From contig SUZS01000012.1 in assembly GCA_015059785.1 (NCBI GenBank), positions 1 to 55,156 on the forward strand: 55,156 nt of DNA, read 5' to 3'. Every line of letters starts with the position of its first letter. Within the stretch, counting starts at the first letter, position 1. This DNA is from Rikenellaceae bacterium (GTDB lineage Bacteria; Bacteroidota; Bacteroidia; Bacteroidales; Rikenellaceae). Below the pieces are notes generated by a model. That model had not been told where the DNA came from and did not search any database. It worked only from the letters and a program-made list of their open reading frames with translations. The position numbers were made by a program, and so were the translations under genes. Positions 35,245-43,276 of this stretch are shown in pieces.

Positions 35245-36347
35245 TTGAGCTGTTTATAGTAGTACAACGACTCTGTCGTTGCACTGTGGTGTAACATCTG
35301 TATCATATCGCGTAGTACGATATCGGCATTTACGGCTCCCGACTCCCAGAAGTCGCTACCGCCATTGTCTGTTGTGCGCTTGGTATTGTTGTATACGCGA
35401 CCGCTAACTACAGCTGGCACTGTGGCGAACTTAGGATTCTCGCGCTTAAGCTGTGATAGGCTCTCTACCTGCCCTACATTGAGCCATATATCGGCCTTGG
35501 AGGCTAAAATAAGTGCCTGCTCAAGCGATATGGGCTCGGACTGCGCACTGCAATTCTCAGGGTAGATATACTCTCCGCCCGCATCTGTTATAAGGCTTAC
35601 GGCATAGCTACGCACTGATGGCATAAACCAAGTATCACGGTATGGAGTGTTGAGCATAACCTTTGGGCGCGAAGAGGTGTTGGCAACACTCTGCTTGAGG
35701 GTGTTGTAGCGAGTCTCAAGGGCAGCAAAGTACTCTCTACCCTCACTCTCAAGACCACAGAGAGCCGATAGTGCTACAATCCACTCCGCTTTGCCCAGTG
35801 GAGTAGACTCTATGTAGTCGCCTATATATATATAAGGTATGCCAAGCTGTGTGAGTTTTGTTGTCATACTGCTCTGCTCGCCATATAGACCATAGAGCAG
35901 AATTACATCTGTACCTGCGCCCTTGATATTCTCAAAGTTCAGTGCCGCGTCGTAGCCAATCTCTACCGCGCGAGAGCGAACAGTGCTGTTTGAGATAAAC
36001 TTCAGCCCCGAAACTCCAACAACTCTGTCGGCTGCACCTACGGCATCGAGCATAGCTATGTGGCTTGACGAGAGGCAGGAGATTTTTTGCGCAGGAATAT
36101 TCACTGCAACCTCCCCCTCTGGTGCTGACTGACCATCCTCAAGCAGATAGACGCGCTGCTCAAAGGGCTTGTCGCTCTGATATGGATTTGAAATGATGAG
36201 GATTTTGCGCCCTGCACTATCTGTGACAATAGAGAACGACTGCGAGTATTTTGGTGCGTAGTGGGGTGTAAAAGACTGATTGTCAGCCTTTTTTGTAGAT
36301 GTGCAACCAATAGTAAGCAGTAATAGTATGTAGACTATCCACCTCAT
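35241..36347 (-). CDS. Periplasmic substrate-binding lipoprotein of the iron/B12-type ABC transporter
   Basis: 368 residues. The signal ends in lipobox TIGC (Cys15). A two-lobed binding protein of the FecB/BtuF class follows: VVGVSGLKFISN at the first lobe, IGYDAALNFENIKGAGTDVILL, PYIYIGDYIE, then KADIWLNVGQ in the second lobe. It delivers substrate to the FecCD-like permease. The ATG overlaps the recN stop by four bases. Confidence 0.88.
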   Translation of the reverse strand: MRWIVYILLLLTIGCTSTKKADNQSFTPHYAPKYSQSFSIVTDSAGRKILIISNPYQSDKPFEQRVYLLEDGQSAPEGEVAVNIPAQKISCLSSSHIAMLDAVGAADRVVGVSGLKFISNSTVRSRAVEIGYDAALNFENIKGAGTDVILLYGLYGEQSSMTTKLTQLGIPYIYIGDYIESTPLGKAEWIVALSALCGLESEGREYFAALETRYNTLKQSVANTSSRPKVMLNTPYRDTWFMPSVRSYAVSLITDAGGEYIYPENCSAQSEPISLEQALILASKADIWLNVGQVESLSQLKRENPKFATVPAVVSGRVYNNTKRTTDNGGSDFWESGAVNADIVLRDMIQMLHHSATTESLYYYKQLK

Positions 36348-37987
36348 TTTGTGCCAAGAAGAATCTTTGCCTGCGCTATTGCGGCATCTGTTACACTGTC
36401 GCCAGAGAGCATCTTTGCAATCTCAACAACGCGCTCTTCGGCTGTTAGTGCACGCATATTAGTTGTGCTGTCGCTCTTGTAGACAAGGTAGTGGCTATTT
36501 CCCTTTGAAGCTACCTGTGGCAGGTGGGTGATATCTATAACCTGCATAGTTGATGAGAGCGTGGCGATAACCTCTCCAACAGCATTGGCTACGCTACCCG
36601 ATACGCCAGTGTCAATCTCGTCAAAGATTATTGTCGGCAGATTGACAGTCCGCGAAAGGATAGCCTTAAGGGCCAACATTACGCGCGACATCTCTCCGCC
36701 CGAGGCAATCTTCTCTATAGCTCGCGGTGCAATACCCTCGTTGGCGGTAAAGAGGAAATCTATATGCTCAATGCCCGTAGCAGTAAGCTCGCCCGTGGTA
36801 ATTCCTATGCGAAGCTGTGCGCTGTTCATACCCACCTTGTGCAGTATCTGGTCTACCTGACTCTCAAAGTCTGGAGCAGCCGCCTTGTGAGCCTCGTAAA
36901 TCTGTGTAGCTATCTCCGTTGCGCGGTTAAGGGCAGCGGCTACATCCTGCTCAAGCTGTGCAATATTGCTGTCGGCACTCTCAATGCTCTCAAGCTGCGC
37001 TGCGTAGTTGTTGTATATCTCAATAAGCTGGTCGATACTCTCTGCGCGGTGCTTGCGACGCAGGTTGTAGAGCAACTCAAGGCGCGCACCGACATAGTCT
37101 AATCGCTCTGGGTCAGACTCTACCTTCTCAAGAGTACTCTCGGCGCTGCTGTCAAGGTCTTGAAGCTCAATGATTACCGAGTTGAGTCTCTCGGCAGCCA
37201 CGGCTGCATCGGCATAGTGCGCAGCAATGGCTTTGAGTGCCTTGGCGTTATGGACAAGTTGCTGGATTACACCCGTCTGCTCGTCTGTAAGCGACTGGTG
37301 CATAGCACCATAGGCCTCGGTTATAGACTCTACATTTGTCAGCGTTGCCAGCTCTGCTTCCAGCTCTGCCTCCTCGCCACTGCGAAGGGCTGCTGCGCGA
37401 AGCTCTTCTACCTGATAGCGGATATACTCCTCCTCCTTGCGGGCAGCGGCGATACTCTGTTTTGCCTTTGTAAGTGCGCCCTGCACTCTGTTATACTCCG
37501 CGTATGCGCTACTGAACTCACTGCGCAGAGTTGTGCAGTGGGCTATAGTATCTAACGCCTCAAGGCGGAACTGCTCCGAGGCGAGGATAAGGTTGTGGTG
37601 CTGTGAGTGTATATCTATAAGGTATTCGCCCAGAGTCTTGAGCGTTGTAAGCTGCACGGGCATATCGCCAATAAAGGCGCGTGACTTGCCTGCAGGGGTG
37701 ATAATGCGGCGGATGACAATCTGCGGCTCGTAGTCAAGGTCAAGGCTGTCAAATAGCGCTTCGAGTTGTAACTTCTCAATGTCAAACTCGGCCTCAACAA
37801 CGCAGTTGCGAGAGTTATCCTTGATTACTGCACCCTCGTTTCTTGCTCCAAGGAGCAGTGAGAGTGCGCCAAGAAGGATACTCTTTCCGGCACCAGTCTG
37901 ACCGGTGATAATGTTGAGGCGTGAGTCAAACTCAACCTCAAGATGGTCTATAAGCGCGTAGTTATCAACGCTGAGGCGAGTTAGCAT
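36344..37987 (-). CDS. recN: DNA repair protein RecN
   Basis: 547 residues, an SMC-like ATPase. Walker A is GQTGAGKSILLGALSLLLG near residue 30, long coiled coils run from about 150 to 370, and C-terminal signature ASGGEMSRVMLALK and Walker B IIFDEIDTGVSG follow. It acts in double-strand-break repair. Its start (MLTRLSVDNYALIDHL, the conserved N-terminus) lies 23 bases inside the end of coaBC. Confidence 0.95.
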   Translation of the reverse strand: MLTRLSVDNYALIDHLEVEFDSRLNIITGQTGAGKSILLGALSLLLGARNEGAVIKDNSRNCVVEAEFDIEKLQLEALFDSLDLDYEPQIVIRRIITPAGKSRAFIGDMPVQLTTLKTLGEYLIDIHSQHHNLILASEQFRLEALDTIAHCTTLRSEFSSAYAEYNRVQGALTKAKQSIAAARKEEEYIRYQVEELRAAALRSGEEAELEAELATLTNVESITEAYGAMHQSLTDEQTGVIQQLVHNAKALKAIAAHYADAAVAAERLNSVIIELQDLDSSAESTLEKVESDPERLDYVGARLELLYNLRRKHRAESIDQLIEIYNNYAAQLESIESADSNIAQLEQDVAAALNRATEIATQIYEAHKAAAPDFESQVDQILHKVGMNSAQLRIGITTGELTATGIEHIDFLFTANEGIAPRAIEKIASGGEMSRVMLALKAILSRTVNLPTIIFDEIDTGVSGSVANAVGEVIATLSSTMQVIDITHLPQVASKGNSHYLVYKSDSTTNMRALTAEERVVEIAKMLSGDSVTDAAIAQAKILLGTK

Positions 37988-39176
37988 AGTGTGTCTCTAT
38001 TTTGTCTACAATCCTCTCGGCAACATCCGTTTTGCTCATCAGTGGTAGGGTTGTAGAGCCGTTATGGTCGATAAATGTAACCTTGTTTGTATCAACACCA
38101 AAACCTGCACCACTATCTGTAAGCGAGTTGAGAACGATAAAGTCAAGGTTCTTACGAGCAAGCTTGCTCTGTGCGCTCGCTACGCCCGCATCGCTCTCAA
38201 GGGCGAAGCCTATAAGCAGTCGTGAGCCCTTCACAGTACCAAGTGCTGCGGCGATATCCTTTGTCCGGACAAGAGGTATGGACATATCGTCGTCGCTCTT
38301 CTTAATCTTATGCTTTGCAACAGTGGCTGGGGTGTAATCAGCTACAGCGGCACACATAATCGCTCCGTCGGCAGACTTAAATGCCTCTACAGTAGCATCG
38401 TACATCTGTGCAGCTGAGAGAACATCTACGCGAACAACACCCTGCGGTGTCGGTAGATTTGTGCGGCCTGTAACAAGGGTAACCTTTGCACCACGAGAGG
38501 CAAGCGCTGCGGCAATGGCATAACCCATCTTGCCGGTAGAGTGGTTTGTGATGTACCTTACCGGATCTATAGCCTCAATAGTAGCCCCCGCAGTTACAAC
38601 GAAGTGCTTACCCTCAAGGCTCTTTTTTTTTTCGGTGTTGAGTGTCTTTACAACAAGGTCAAGAATCTGCTCTGGCTCTGCCATACGGCCCTTGCCAGTA
38701 AGACCACTGGCAAGCTCGCCCGCAGGAGAGTCGGCAATAATCACTCCGTGACGACGGAGTGTATTAAGATTTGTCTGTGTCGTTACATGAGCAAACATAT
38801 CGCAGTCCATAGCAGGCGCCACGATAGTCTGGCAGCGAGCCGAGAGGTATGTTGTCAGCAGTAGGTTGTCTGCCACGCCCGTAGCCATCTTGGCAATAGT
38901 ATTTGCCGTAGCTGGCGCAATAAGGTAGCAGTCTGCCCACTCGCCAAGGCTTATGTGGGAGTTCCACTCTCCATTCTCAGGGTTGAAGAACTCTACAAGA
39001 ATAGGGTTCTTTGAGAGCGTAGCCATAGTAAGGGGTGTGATAAACTGCTTGGCGGTCTGGGTCATTACAACCTTAACCTCTGCACCTGCACCCTTCAGTA
39101 GACGACACAGCACAGCAGCCTTGTAAGCCGCTATGCTGCCCGTAACTCCAAGTAGTATGTGTTTGCCCTGTAACAT
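37965..39176 (-). CDS. coaBC: Bifunctional phosphopantothenoylcysteine decarboxylase/synthetase
   Basis: 403 residues, two steps of CoA synthesis. The CoaC part (about 1-178) has GVTGSIAAYKAA, NSHISLGEWAD and APAMDCDMF (the usual PAMN is PAMD). The CoaB part (about 185-403) has VTAGATIEAIDPVRYITNHSTGKMG and a KIKKSDDD lysine region. The start at 39176 (MLQGKHILLGVTG) is preferred to the longer frame. The linker contains an A10 tract (38623-38632); gain or loss of one A gives a stop 3 or 10 codons later. Confidence 0.94.
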   Translation of the reverse strand: MLQGKHILLGVTGSIAAYKAAVLCRLLKGAGAEVKVVMTQTAKQFITPLTMATLSKNPILVEFFNPENGEWNSHISLGEWADCYLIAPATANTIAKMATGVADNLLLTTYLSARCQTIVAPAMDCDMFAHVTTQTNLNTLRRHGVIIADSPAGELASGLTGKGRMAEPEQILDLVVKTLNTEKKKSLEGKHFVVTAGATIEAIDPVRYITNHSTGKMGYAIAAALASRGAKVTLVTGRTNLPTPQGVVRVDVLSAAQMYDATVEAFKSADGAIMCAAVADYTPATVAKHKIKKSDDDMSIPLVRTKDIAAALGTVKGSRLLIGFALESDAGVASAQSKLARKNLDFIVLNSLTDSGAGFGVDTNKVTFIDHNGSTTLPLMSKTDVAERIVDKIETHYANSPQR

Positions 39177-39183
39177 TGCTCTG

Positions 39184-39507
39184 CTACTTGCTAGCGTCAC
39201 GATAGTAGAGCTCGCCGTTAAGGAACTCCTCTGTAGCGATGATTGCAGGCTTTGGAAGACGCTCGTAGTAACGAGAAATCTCAATCTGCTCGCGGTTCTC
39301 AAAGGTCTCCTCCATAGTGTCGGCAGTAGATGCAGAGGTTGCAAAATCAGCAAGCTTGCGGTTAAGCTCCTGCTTTAGCTCGGCTGCAATCTGATTTGCA
39401 CGACGGGCAATGATGTTGATGCTCTTGTAGACATTGCCAGTCTCTGGGTCAAAGTCTGCAAGTTTACGGGTTACCGTGTTGTTGGGAATGTTCTTCTTGA
39501 TTTCCAT
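39184..39507 (-). CDS. rpoZ: RNA polymerase omega-like subunit
   Basis: 107 residues. GNVYKSINIIARRANQIAAELKQELNRKLADF carries the RpoZ/Rpb6-type helix that clamps the beta' subunit; the C-terminal half is specific to Bacteroidetes. It lies between bamD and coaBC, its normal location in this phylum, seven bases before coaBC. Confidence 0.85.
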   Translation of the reverse strand: MEIKKNIPNNTVTRKLADFDPETGNVYKSINIIARRANQIAAELKQELNRKLADFATSASTADTMEETFENREQIEISRYYERLPKPAIIATEEFLNGELYYRDASK

Positions 39508-39542
39508 TTTGATACGGTTTTTTGAATGTTTTATCTAATTTA

Positions 39543-40370
39543 TTACTTATTCTCTGTCTGCTCGCTACTCTTGTTTTTGTCAATAAAGTCCTTTGCCTCC
39601 TTGAAGTAGCGATTTATCTCCTTTGTATACTTTGACTCAGGGAACTCCTCAATAAATGAGTAGTATGAGTCGAGCATTGCAAGATATCTATCTGCCTGCT
39701 TGTGCTCTACAGAGTTGTGGGCAAGGCGGTAGTTTGAAACCACGATGTAGTACATAATCTCTTCGCGGTGAGAGGTGTTGTCGTAGTTCTTCAGTGCATT
39801 TTTGAAGGCTACCACTGCACTCTTGTACTTCTGAACCTTGAAGTATGTGTATGCGTTGAGGAAATTCTTGTCGTGCAGACGCAGTGTAAGCTCCTCAATA
39901 ATGTTCTTGAAAGCCTCTACGCGAGTAGACTCTGGATAACGCTCAATAAATGTTGTTAGTGAGACAATCGCCTGAGCAGTAAGGGTCTGGTCGCGAGTAG
40001 GGCCTGGAGAGAGGTAGTACTGACACATAGCATACATAGCCTCAGCATCCTCAATAAATAGTGAGCGGCCAAACTTACGGCGGAACTCGTCAAGGTTTGT
40101 AGAAGCCTCGTGGTAGTCGCGGTGCTTAAACTTACTACGCGCCGAGAAGAAGGCTATGCTATCCTCACGCTCCGAACCAATATAGTAACCAGAACATGCG
40201 TCAAACATATCGCTTGCGCGGTTCCACTTCTCAGCCTTGTATAGCTTGAGAGCTGTTGAGTAGATCAACTCTGGATCGCCACTCTTTGTTACCTGTCCAA
40301 GACCAGAACATGAGAAAAAGAGCGCTGCAATGGCAACTACAATGGTTAAATTGACAATAAATTTTTTCAT
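39543..40370 (-). CDS. bamD: Outer-membrane assembly lipoprotein BamD
   Basis: 275 residues. The signal peptide has lipobox FFSC (Cys21). A series of TPR-like helical pairs follows (LYKAEKWNRASDMFDAC, KHRDYHEASTNLDEFRRKFG, YFKVQKYKSAVVAFKNALKNY, SYYSFIEEFPESKY). It is the partner of BamA in outer-membrane protein insertion. It is the first gene of the operon bamD-rpoZ-coaBC-recN-ABC transporter, with a TAACTTTG box 30 bases upstream. Confidence 0.92.
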   Translation of the reverse strand: MKKFIVNLTIVVAIAALFFSCSGLGQVTKSGDPELIYSTALKLYKAEKWNRASDMFDACSGYYIGSEREDSIAFFSARSKFKHRDYHEASTNLDEFRRKFGRSLFIEDAEAMYAMCQYYLSPGPTRDQTLTAQAIVSLTTFIERYPESTRVEAFKNIIEELTLRLHDKNFLNAYTYFKVQKYKSAVVAFKNALKNYDNTSHREEIMYYIVVSNYRLAHNSVEHKQADRYLAMLDSYYSFIEEFPESKYTKEINRYFKEAKDFIDKNKSSEQTENK

Positions 40371-40399
40371 CTTTTAATAATTACGCGCGTATAATCGCG

Positions 40400-40407
40400 C
40401 AAAGTTA
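40400..40407 (-). promoter_or_regulatory. -7 box of the bamD operon
   Basis: CAAAGTTA reads TAACTTTG. A TTTG lies 20 bases upstream, at the usual -33 distance. A CGCGCGTATAATCGCG string lies in the leader. Confidence 0.65.
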
Positions 40408-40459
40408 CAAAACATTTAACGAAAAAACAAATAAAAAATTGCCGTCTGCTTGATTATTA

Positions 40460-40500
40460 GACACTGTGTCAGAAATTGACAATCAATAATTGTACTTTTG
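40460..40500 (+). promoter_or_regulatory. Promoter and possible operator of the phage-like pair
   Basis: The -7 box TACTTTTG (40493-40500) has a TTGACA-like string about 12 bases upstream and the perfect palindrome GACACTGTGTC (40460-40470) upstream of that. The palindrome is a candidate regulator site. Confidence 0.45.
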
Positions 40501-40518
40501 TTCAAAAATATAGATTTT

Positions 40519-40794
40519 ATGAGTGCAATTAAGTTAGAAAAGGGAATTTTGCAGAGTAGTGAATATCGCTATGCTGCTCGACTAAAGGTTTTTATTACAC
40601 TGCTGTGCTTAGCTTCGGAGAGTGGCGAGATTACAACAACACTCTCTGCTCTTGCTCATAGGTCGCAGCTTTCAATAAAGCAGATTCGCTCGGCACTTGC
40701 GGCGCTTACAAAGGCAGGAAAAATTACCAAGCAATCAACACGCTACAATACTATTATAAACATCTGTAATTACGAAAGTTATCTAACATTATGA
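40519..40794 (+). CDS. Phage-type winged-helix protein
   Basis: 91 residues forming one helix-turn-helix/winged-helix domain: LKVFITLLCLASESGEITTTLSALAHRSQLSIKQIRSALAALTKAGKI, then a wing ending TIINICNYESYL. This pattern is typical of the N-terminal domain of phage and plasmid replication-initiation proteins; here it stands alone. It could be a truncated replication protein or a small regulator. I prefer the ATG at 40519 because the -7 box covers the TTG at 40498. It overlaps the next gene by four bases. Confidence 0.7.
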   Translation: MSAIKLEKGILQSSEYRYAARLKVFITLLCLASESGEITTTLSALAHRSQLSIKQIRSALAALTKAGKITKQSTRYNTIINICNYESYLTL

Positions 40795-41375
40795 GAAAGT
40801 ATCTTGCTATCTATGCTATTGTCGCAACGGCAGTTATTGTCGTTGGCGCAAAGTATCTTCTTAAGGAGAATGCTCGCCTTGAGAACAACAACTCGGCTCT
40901 TCTTCAGAGCGTTAAAACATACCGCACGAGGGCCGACGAAAATGCAGCCTCGGTACAAGTTCTGCGCCTAAAAATTGGCGAGTATGAGGAGCTGCGTGCC
41001 GCCGATGCTGAGCGAATTCGTAAGTTGGGGATTAAACTCAAACGCCTTGAGAGCGCATCAAAGAGCGTCACTAAAACGGCAGTAAATATCTCTGCTCCAC
41101 TGCGCGACACGGTTATTCTCCGAGACACGCTCCGCTTGCACGACACTGTGAGGCTTTTCCGCTGGAGAGATAGTTGGGTTACTGTTGATGGAGTGATTGA
41201 TAACGACAGCGTAAGTTGCTCAGTTACAAGCGTTGACACCCTGCATCAGATTATCCACCGCATACCCCGCCGCTTCCTCTTTTTCCGCTACGGCACTAAG
41301 GCTATTCGGCAGGAGATTGTGAGCAGCAATCCGCACACCGAGGTTGTCTATTCGGAGGTGGTTACCTTCAGGTGA
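40791..41375 (+). CDS. Membrane-anchored coiled-coil protein, phage-like
   Basis: 194 residues. One N-terminal transmembrane helix (about 5-22) is followed by a coiled coil (about 25-95, ENARLENNNSALLQSV, VLRLKIGEYEELRAADAERIRKL), then a Thr/Asp/Arg-rich beta segment with repeated RDT/HDT triplets and a basic end. It resembles small proteins seen in Bacteroidetes prophages next to lysis genes, possibly a spanin-like or structural component (memory, not certain). No other phage genes are near, so the pair is a remnant or an adopted module. Element A4 follows. Confidence 0.6.
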   Translation: MRKYLAIYAIVATAVIVVGAKYLLKENARLENNNSALLQSVKTYRTRADENAASVQVLRLKIGEYEELRAADAERIRKLGIKLKRLESASKSVTKTAVNISAPLRDTVILRDTLRLHDTVRLFRWRDSWVTVDGVIDNDSVSCSVTSVDTLHQIIHRIPRRFLFFRYGTKAIRQEIVSSNPHTEVVYSEVVTFR

Positions 41376-41383
41376 TTTTGCCG

Positions 41384-41512
41384 ATTTTGTCGTGAAAAGG
41401 CAGCATTTGCTGCCGCTAACGCCAAATGCCTGCTGGTCTGTACGCTTTTGGTACTATCCTGCGCAGGCATTTGTCGCCGAGCGTTGTAAATCCTCCATTT
41501 TGACGACAAAAT
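41384..41512 (+). repeat. Family A element, copy A4
   Basis: Outer arms ATTTTGTCGTGAAAAGG and CCATTTTGACGACAAAAT. Hairpin GGCAGC-ATTT-GCTGCC, then CGCTAAC, stem GCCAAATGCCTGC / GCAGGCATTTGTC, a loop with CTGTAC...GTACTATCC, and GCCGAGCGTTGTAAATCC. It starts eight bases after the preceding stop codon. Confidence 0.82.
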
Positions 41513-41546
41513 AGGGCGGTACTCTAATTGCGCTTTGCCGAGCGTT

Positions 41547-41742
41547 GGCTTGCCTTCGGCAACCCGACCCTGCTCCGCCTCGGCAATATCAGTCGCAGTG
41601 CAAGCACTTCAAAATGCGAAATTGAAAATCTGTGAACAAGTTCCCGTTTTCAATCTTCGCCTTTTGCACCATTGGTGTGCGACCGCTACTGCTCTCGGCT
41701 TAATCGCGGCGTTGCAACTACTACCTTTTGACGGCAAAATGG
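41547..41742 (+). repeat. Family D element, copy D2, ending in a solo family-A end
   Basis: 168 bp (41547-41714) align without gaps to the reverse complement of 21890-22057. They are followed by GTTGCAACTACTACC and TTTTGACGGCAAAAT (41711-41740), which match the right end of A2 almost exactly. The unit therefore looks like a D core inserted in or fused to an A element. Confidence 0.75.
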
Positions 41743-41757
41743 GTGGTATTCTAATTG

Positions 41758-41848
41758 AACTTAAAGTAGTGAATTTAAGGAAATTAAGGAGCTTAATGAA
41801 TATAGGGATAATTCTCCTTAAATTCACTAAACTCCTTAAACTCTCTAT
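41758..41848. repeat. Family C nine-base-period array, head to head
   Basis: GTAGTGAAT, TTAAGGAAA, TTAAGGAGC, TTAATGAAT, then the inverted arm TCTCCTTAA, ATTCACTAA, ACTCCTTAA, ACTCTC. It lies between D2 and the outer-membrane efflux gene. Confidence 0.72.
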
Positions 41849-41872
41849 TTGTCAAAAATAGTTCGCTACTCG

Positions 41873-43276
41873 TTACTTGCGCTTGTTGCGTTTTGGCAGG
41901 GTAGAGATATCCTCAGTGTGGTCTACGCCGCCACCGAGGGCGTGGTAGAGGTTTATCACACCCTGAATCTCCTCGAAGCTATCTGCTATTTGAGAGAGCT
42001 GTGCGGAGAGGAGTTTCTGTTGAGCTGTCAGCACCTCAAGGTATGTAGACTCGGAGTGGCTCATAAGCTGTCGGGTGCTATTTACTGCGCTCTCAAGGGC
42101 TGTAATTTGGTGTTTGCGGATATCCTTCTTGCTGCGAGCTGTTTGGCACTTTGCAAGGGCGTCGTTCACCTCATTGCCCGCTATGAGCAGGGTGTGACGG
42201 AAGGAGATAAGTGCCTGCTCCTGCTTTGCCTTTGCGATTTTAAGGTTTGCGCGCTTTGCCCCTGCGTTGAAGATGTCTGTAGCAAGGCGTGCTGTGAAAG
42301 TGACGAGCCAGCTTGCTGGAGATGTTACCGCCTTACCCAACTGGTCCTGCCAGCCGAGGCTACCGCCTAAAGTGAGGGATGGGATAAACGAGCCCTCAGC
42401 GATATTTGTGGCATAGAATGCCTGTTGGAGGCTACGTTCTGCCGAGCGGACATCTGGTCGGCGAGTGAGCAACTGGGCAGGGATGCCAACGCTCAGGTTG
42501 CTATTAATGTTCTGGTTGTGGATTGTCCCGCGCTCAAACTTCTGCGGTGTAGTGCCCAGGAGCAGTGCAAGGGCGTTTTCTACCTGAAGGATATCGTACT
42601 GGAGGTCGTAGAGCGAAGCGTCTATCTCCCAGCTATTTGCCTCGGTTTGAGAAACTGATGCCTCGTTGGTCATACCGGCAAGTTTCATAGCCTTCATAAT
42701 GCGGACATTCTCCTTCCACGAAGCGGCTGTGGAGCGTGAAATCTCAAGCTGCGCATCGAGCATCAGTAGCGTGTAGTAGGTGTTGGCTATAGAGGAGATA
42801 AGTGCTGTCTGCACGCTCTGGCGGTAGAGGTGACTCTGCTCATAGGCAGCCTGTGCGCTACGCTTGCTGTTCAGTGTGCGGCCGGTGATATCCACCTCCC
42901 AGCTTGCACTTATAGGCAGGCTATAGCTGTTTGATGATGAGCTGTTAAAAGGCGCATTGAGCGAGTAAGATGGGTTGAAGGCCACAGATGGGTAGAAGGC
43001 GAGCTTGGCTGTGCGCAATGATGCCGTAGCCTCAACTACGCGCTGAGCTGCAATCTGCATATCGGGGTTGGACTGTAGTCCCTGCTCAATAAGCTTTTGC
43101 AGATGAGGGTCGGTAAAAAACTCGCGCCAAGAGATATCGGCAATAGTCACTGTATCTTTTGTCTCAACTGCCCCGAAGAGGTTGTCTACAGCAACCTCTG
43201 GGCGTGAGTATTTCTGATATACGGTACAGCTTGTAGCTACAAGCGTTACGATAAGGGCATATAGTACTTTTTTCAT
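41873..43276 (-). CDS. TolC/NodT-family efflux outer-membrane lipoprotein
   Basis: 467 residues. The signal has lipobox ATSC (Cys17). Two repeats of long helices with the barrel strands of the outer-membrane factor family follow (LIEQGLQSNPDMQIAAQRVVEA, LLTRRPDVRSAERSLQQAFYATNIAEGSFIPSLTLGGSLGW). It forms the exit duct for the RND pump encoded directly upstream in the operon (1-base overlap). It is the last gene of the three-gene efflux operon. Confidence 0.92.
   Translation of the reverse strand: MKKVLYALIVTLVATSCTVYQKYSRPEVAVDNLFGAVETKDTVTIADISWREFFTDPHLQKLIEQGLQSNPDMQIAAQRVVEATASLRTAKLAFYPSVAFNPSYSLNAPFNSSSSNSYSLPISASWEVDITGRTLNSKRSAQAAYEQSHLYRQSVQTALISSIANTYYTLLMLDAQLEISRSTAASWKENVRIMKAMKLAGMTNEASVSQTEANSWEIDASLYDLQYDILQVENALALLLGTTPQKFERGTIHNQNINSNLSVGIPAQLLTRRPDVRSAERSLQQAFYATNIAEGSFIPSLTLGGSLGWQDQLGKAVTSPASWLVTFTARLATDIFNAGAKRANLKIAKAKQEQALISFRHTLLIAGNEVNDALAKCQTARSKKDIRKHQITALESAVNSTRQLMSHSESTYLEVLTAQQKLLSAQLSQIADSFEEIQGVINLYHALGGGVDHTEDISTLPKRNKRK

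Noticed and set aside
1317..41512. Integron attC sites (AAC / GTT boxes around a variable stem)
   Set aside because: Family A has CGCTAAC and GCGTTG around variable stems, as attC does, but the consensus R boxes do not fit fully, no integrase is present, and the neighbouring genes are housekeeping operons rather than cassettes.
41535..41861. A conserved small protein encoded by family D (similar frame at 21881-22117)
   Set aside because: The translations look alike, but differences between the copies fall at all codon positions and cluster in hairpins, with no third-position excess. The DNA structure, not a peptide, seems conserved.
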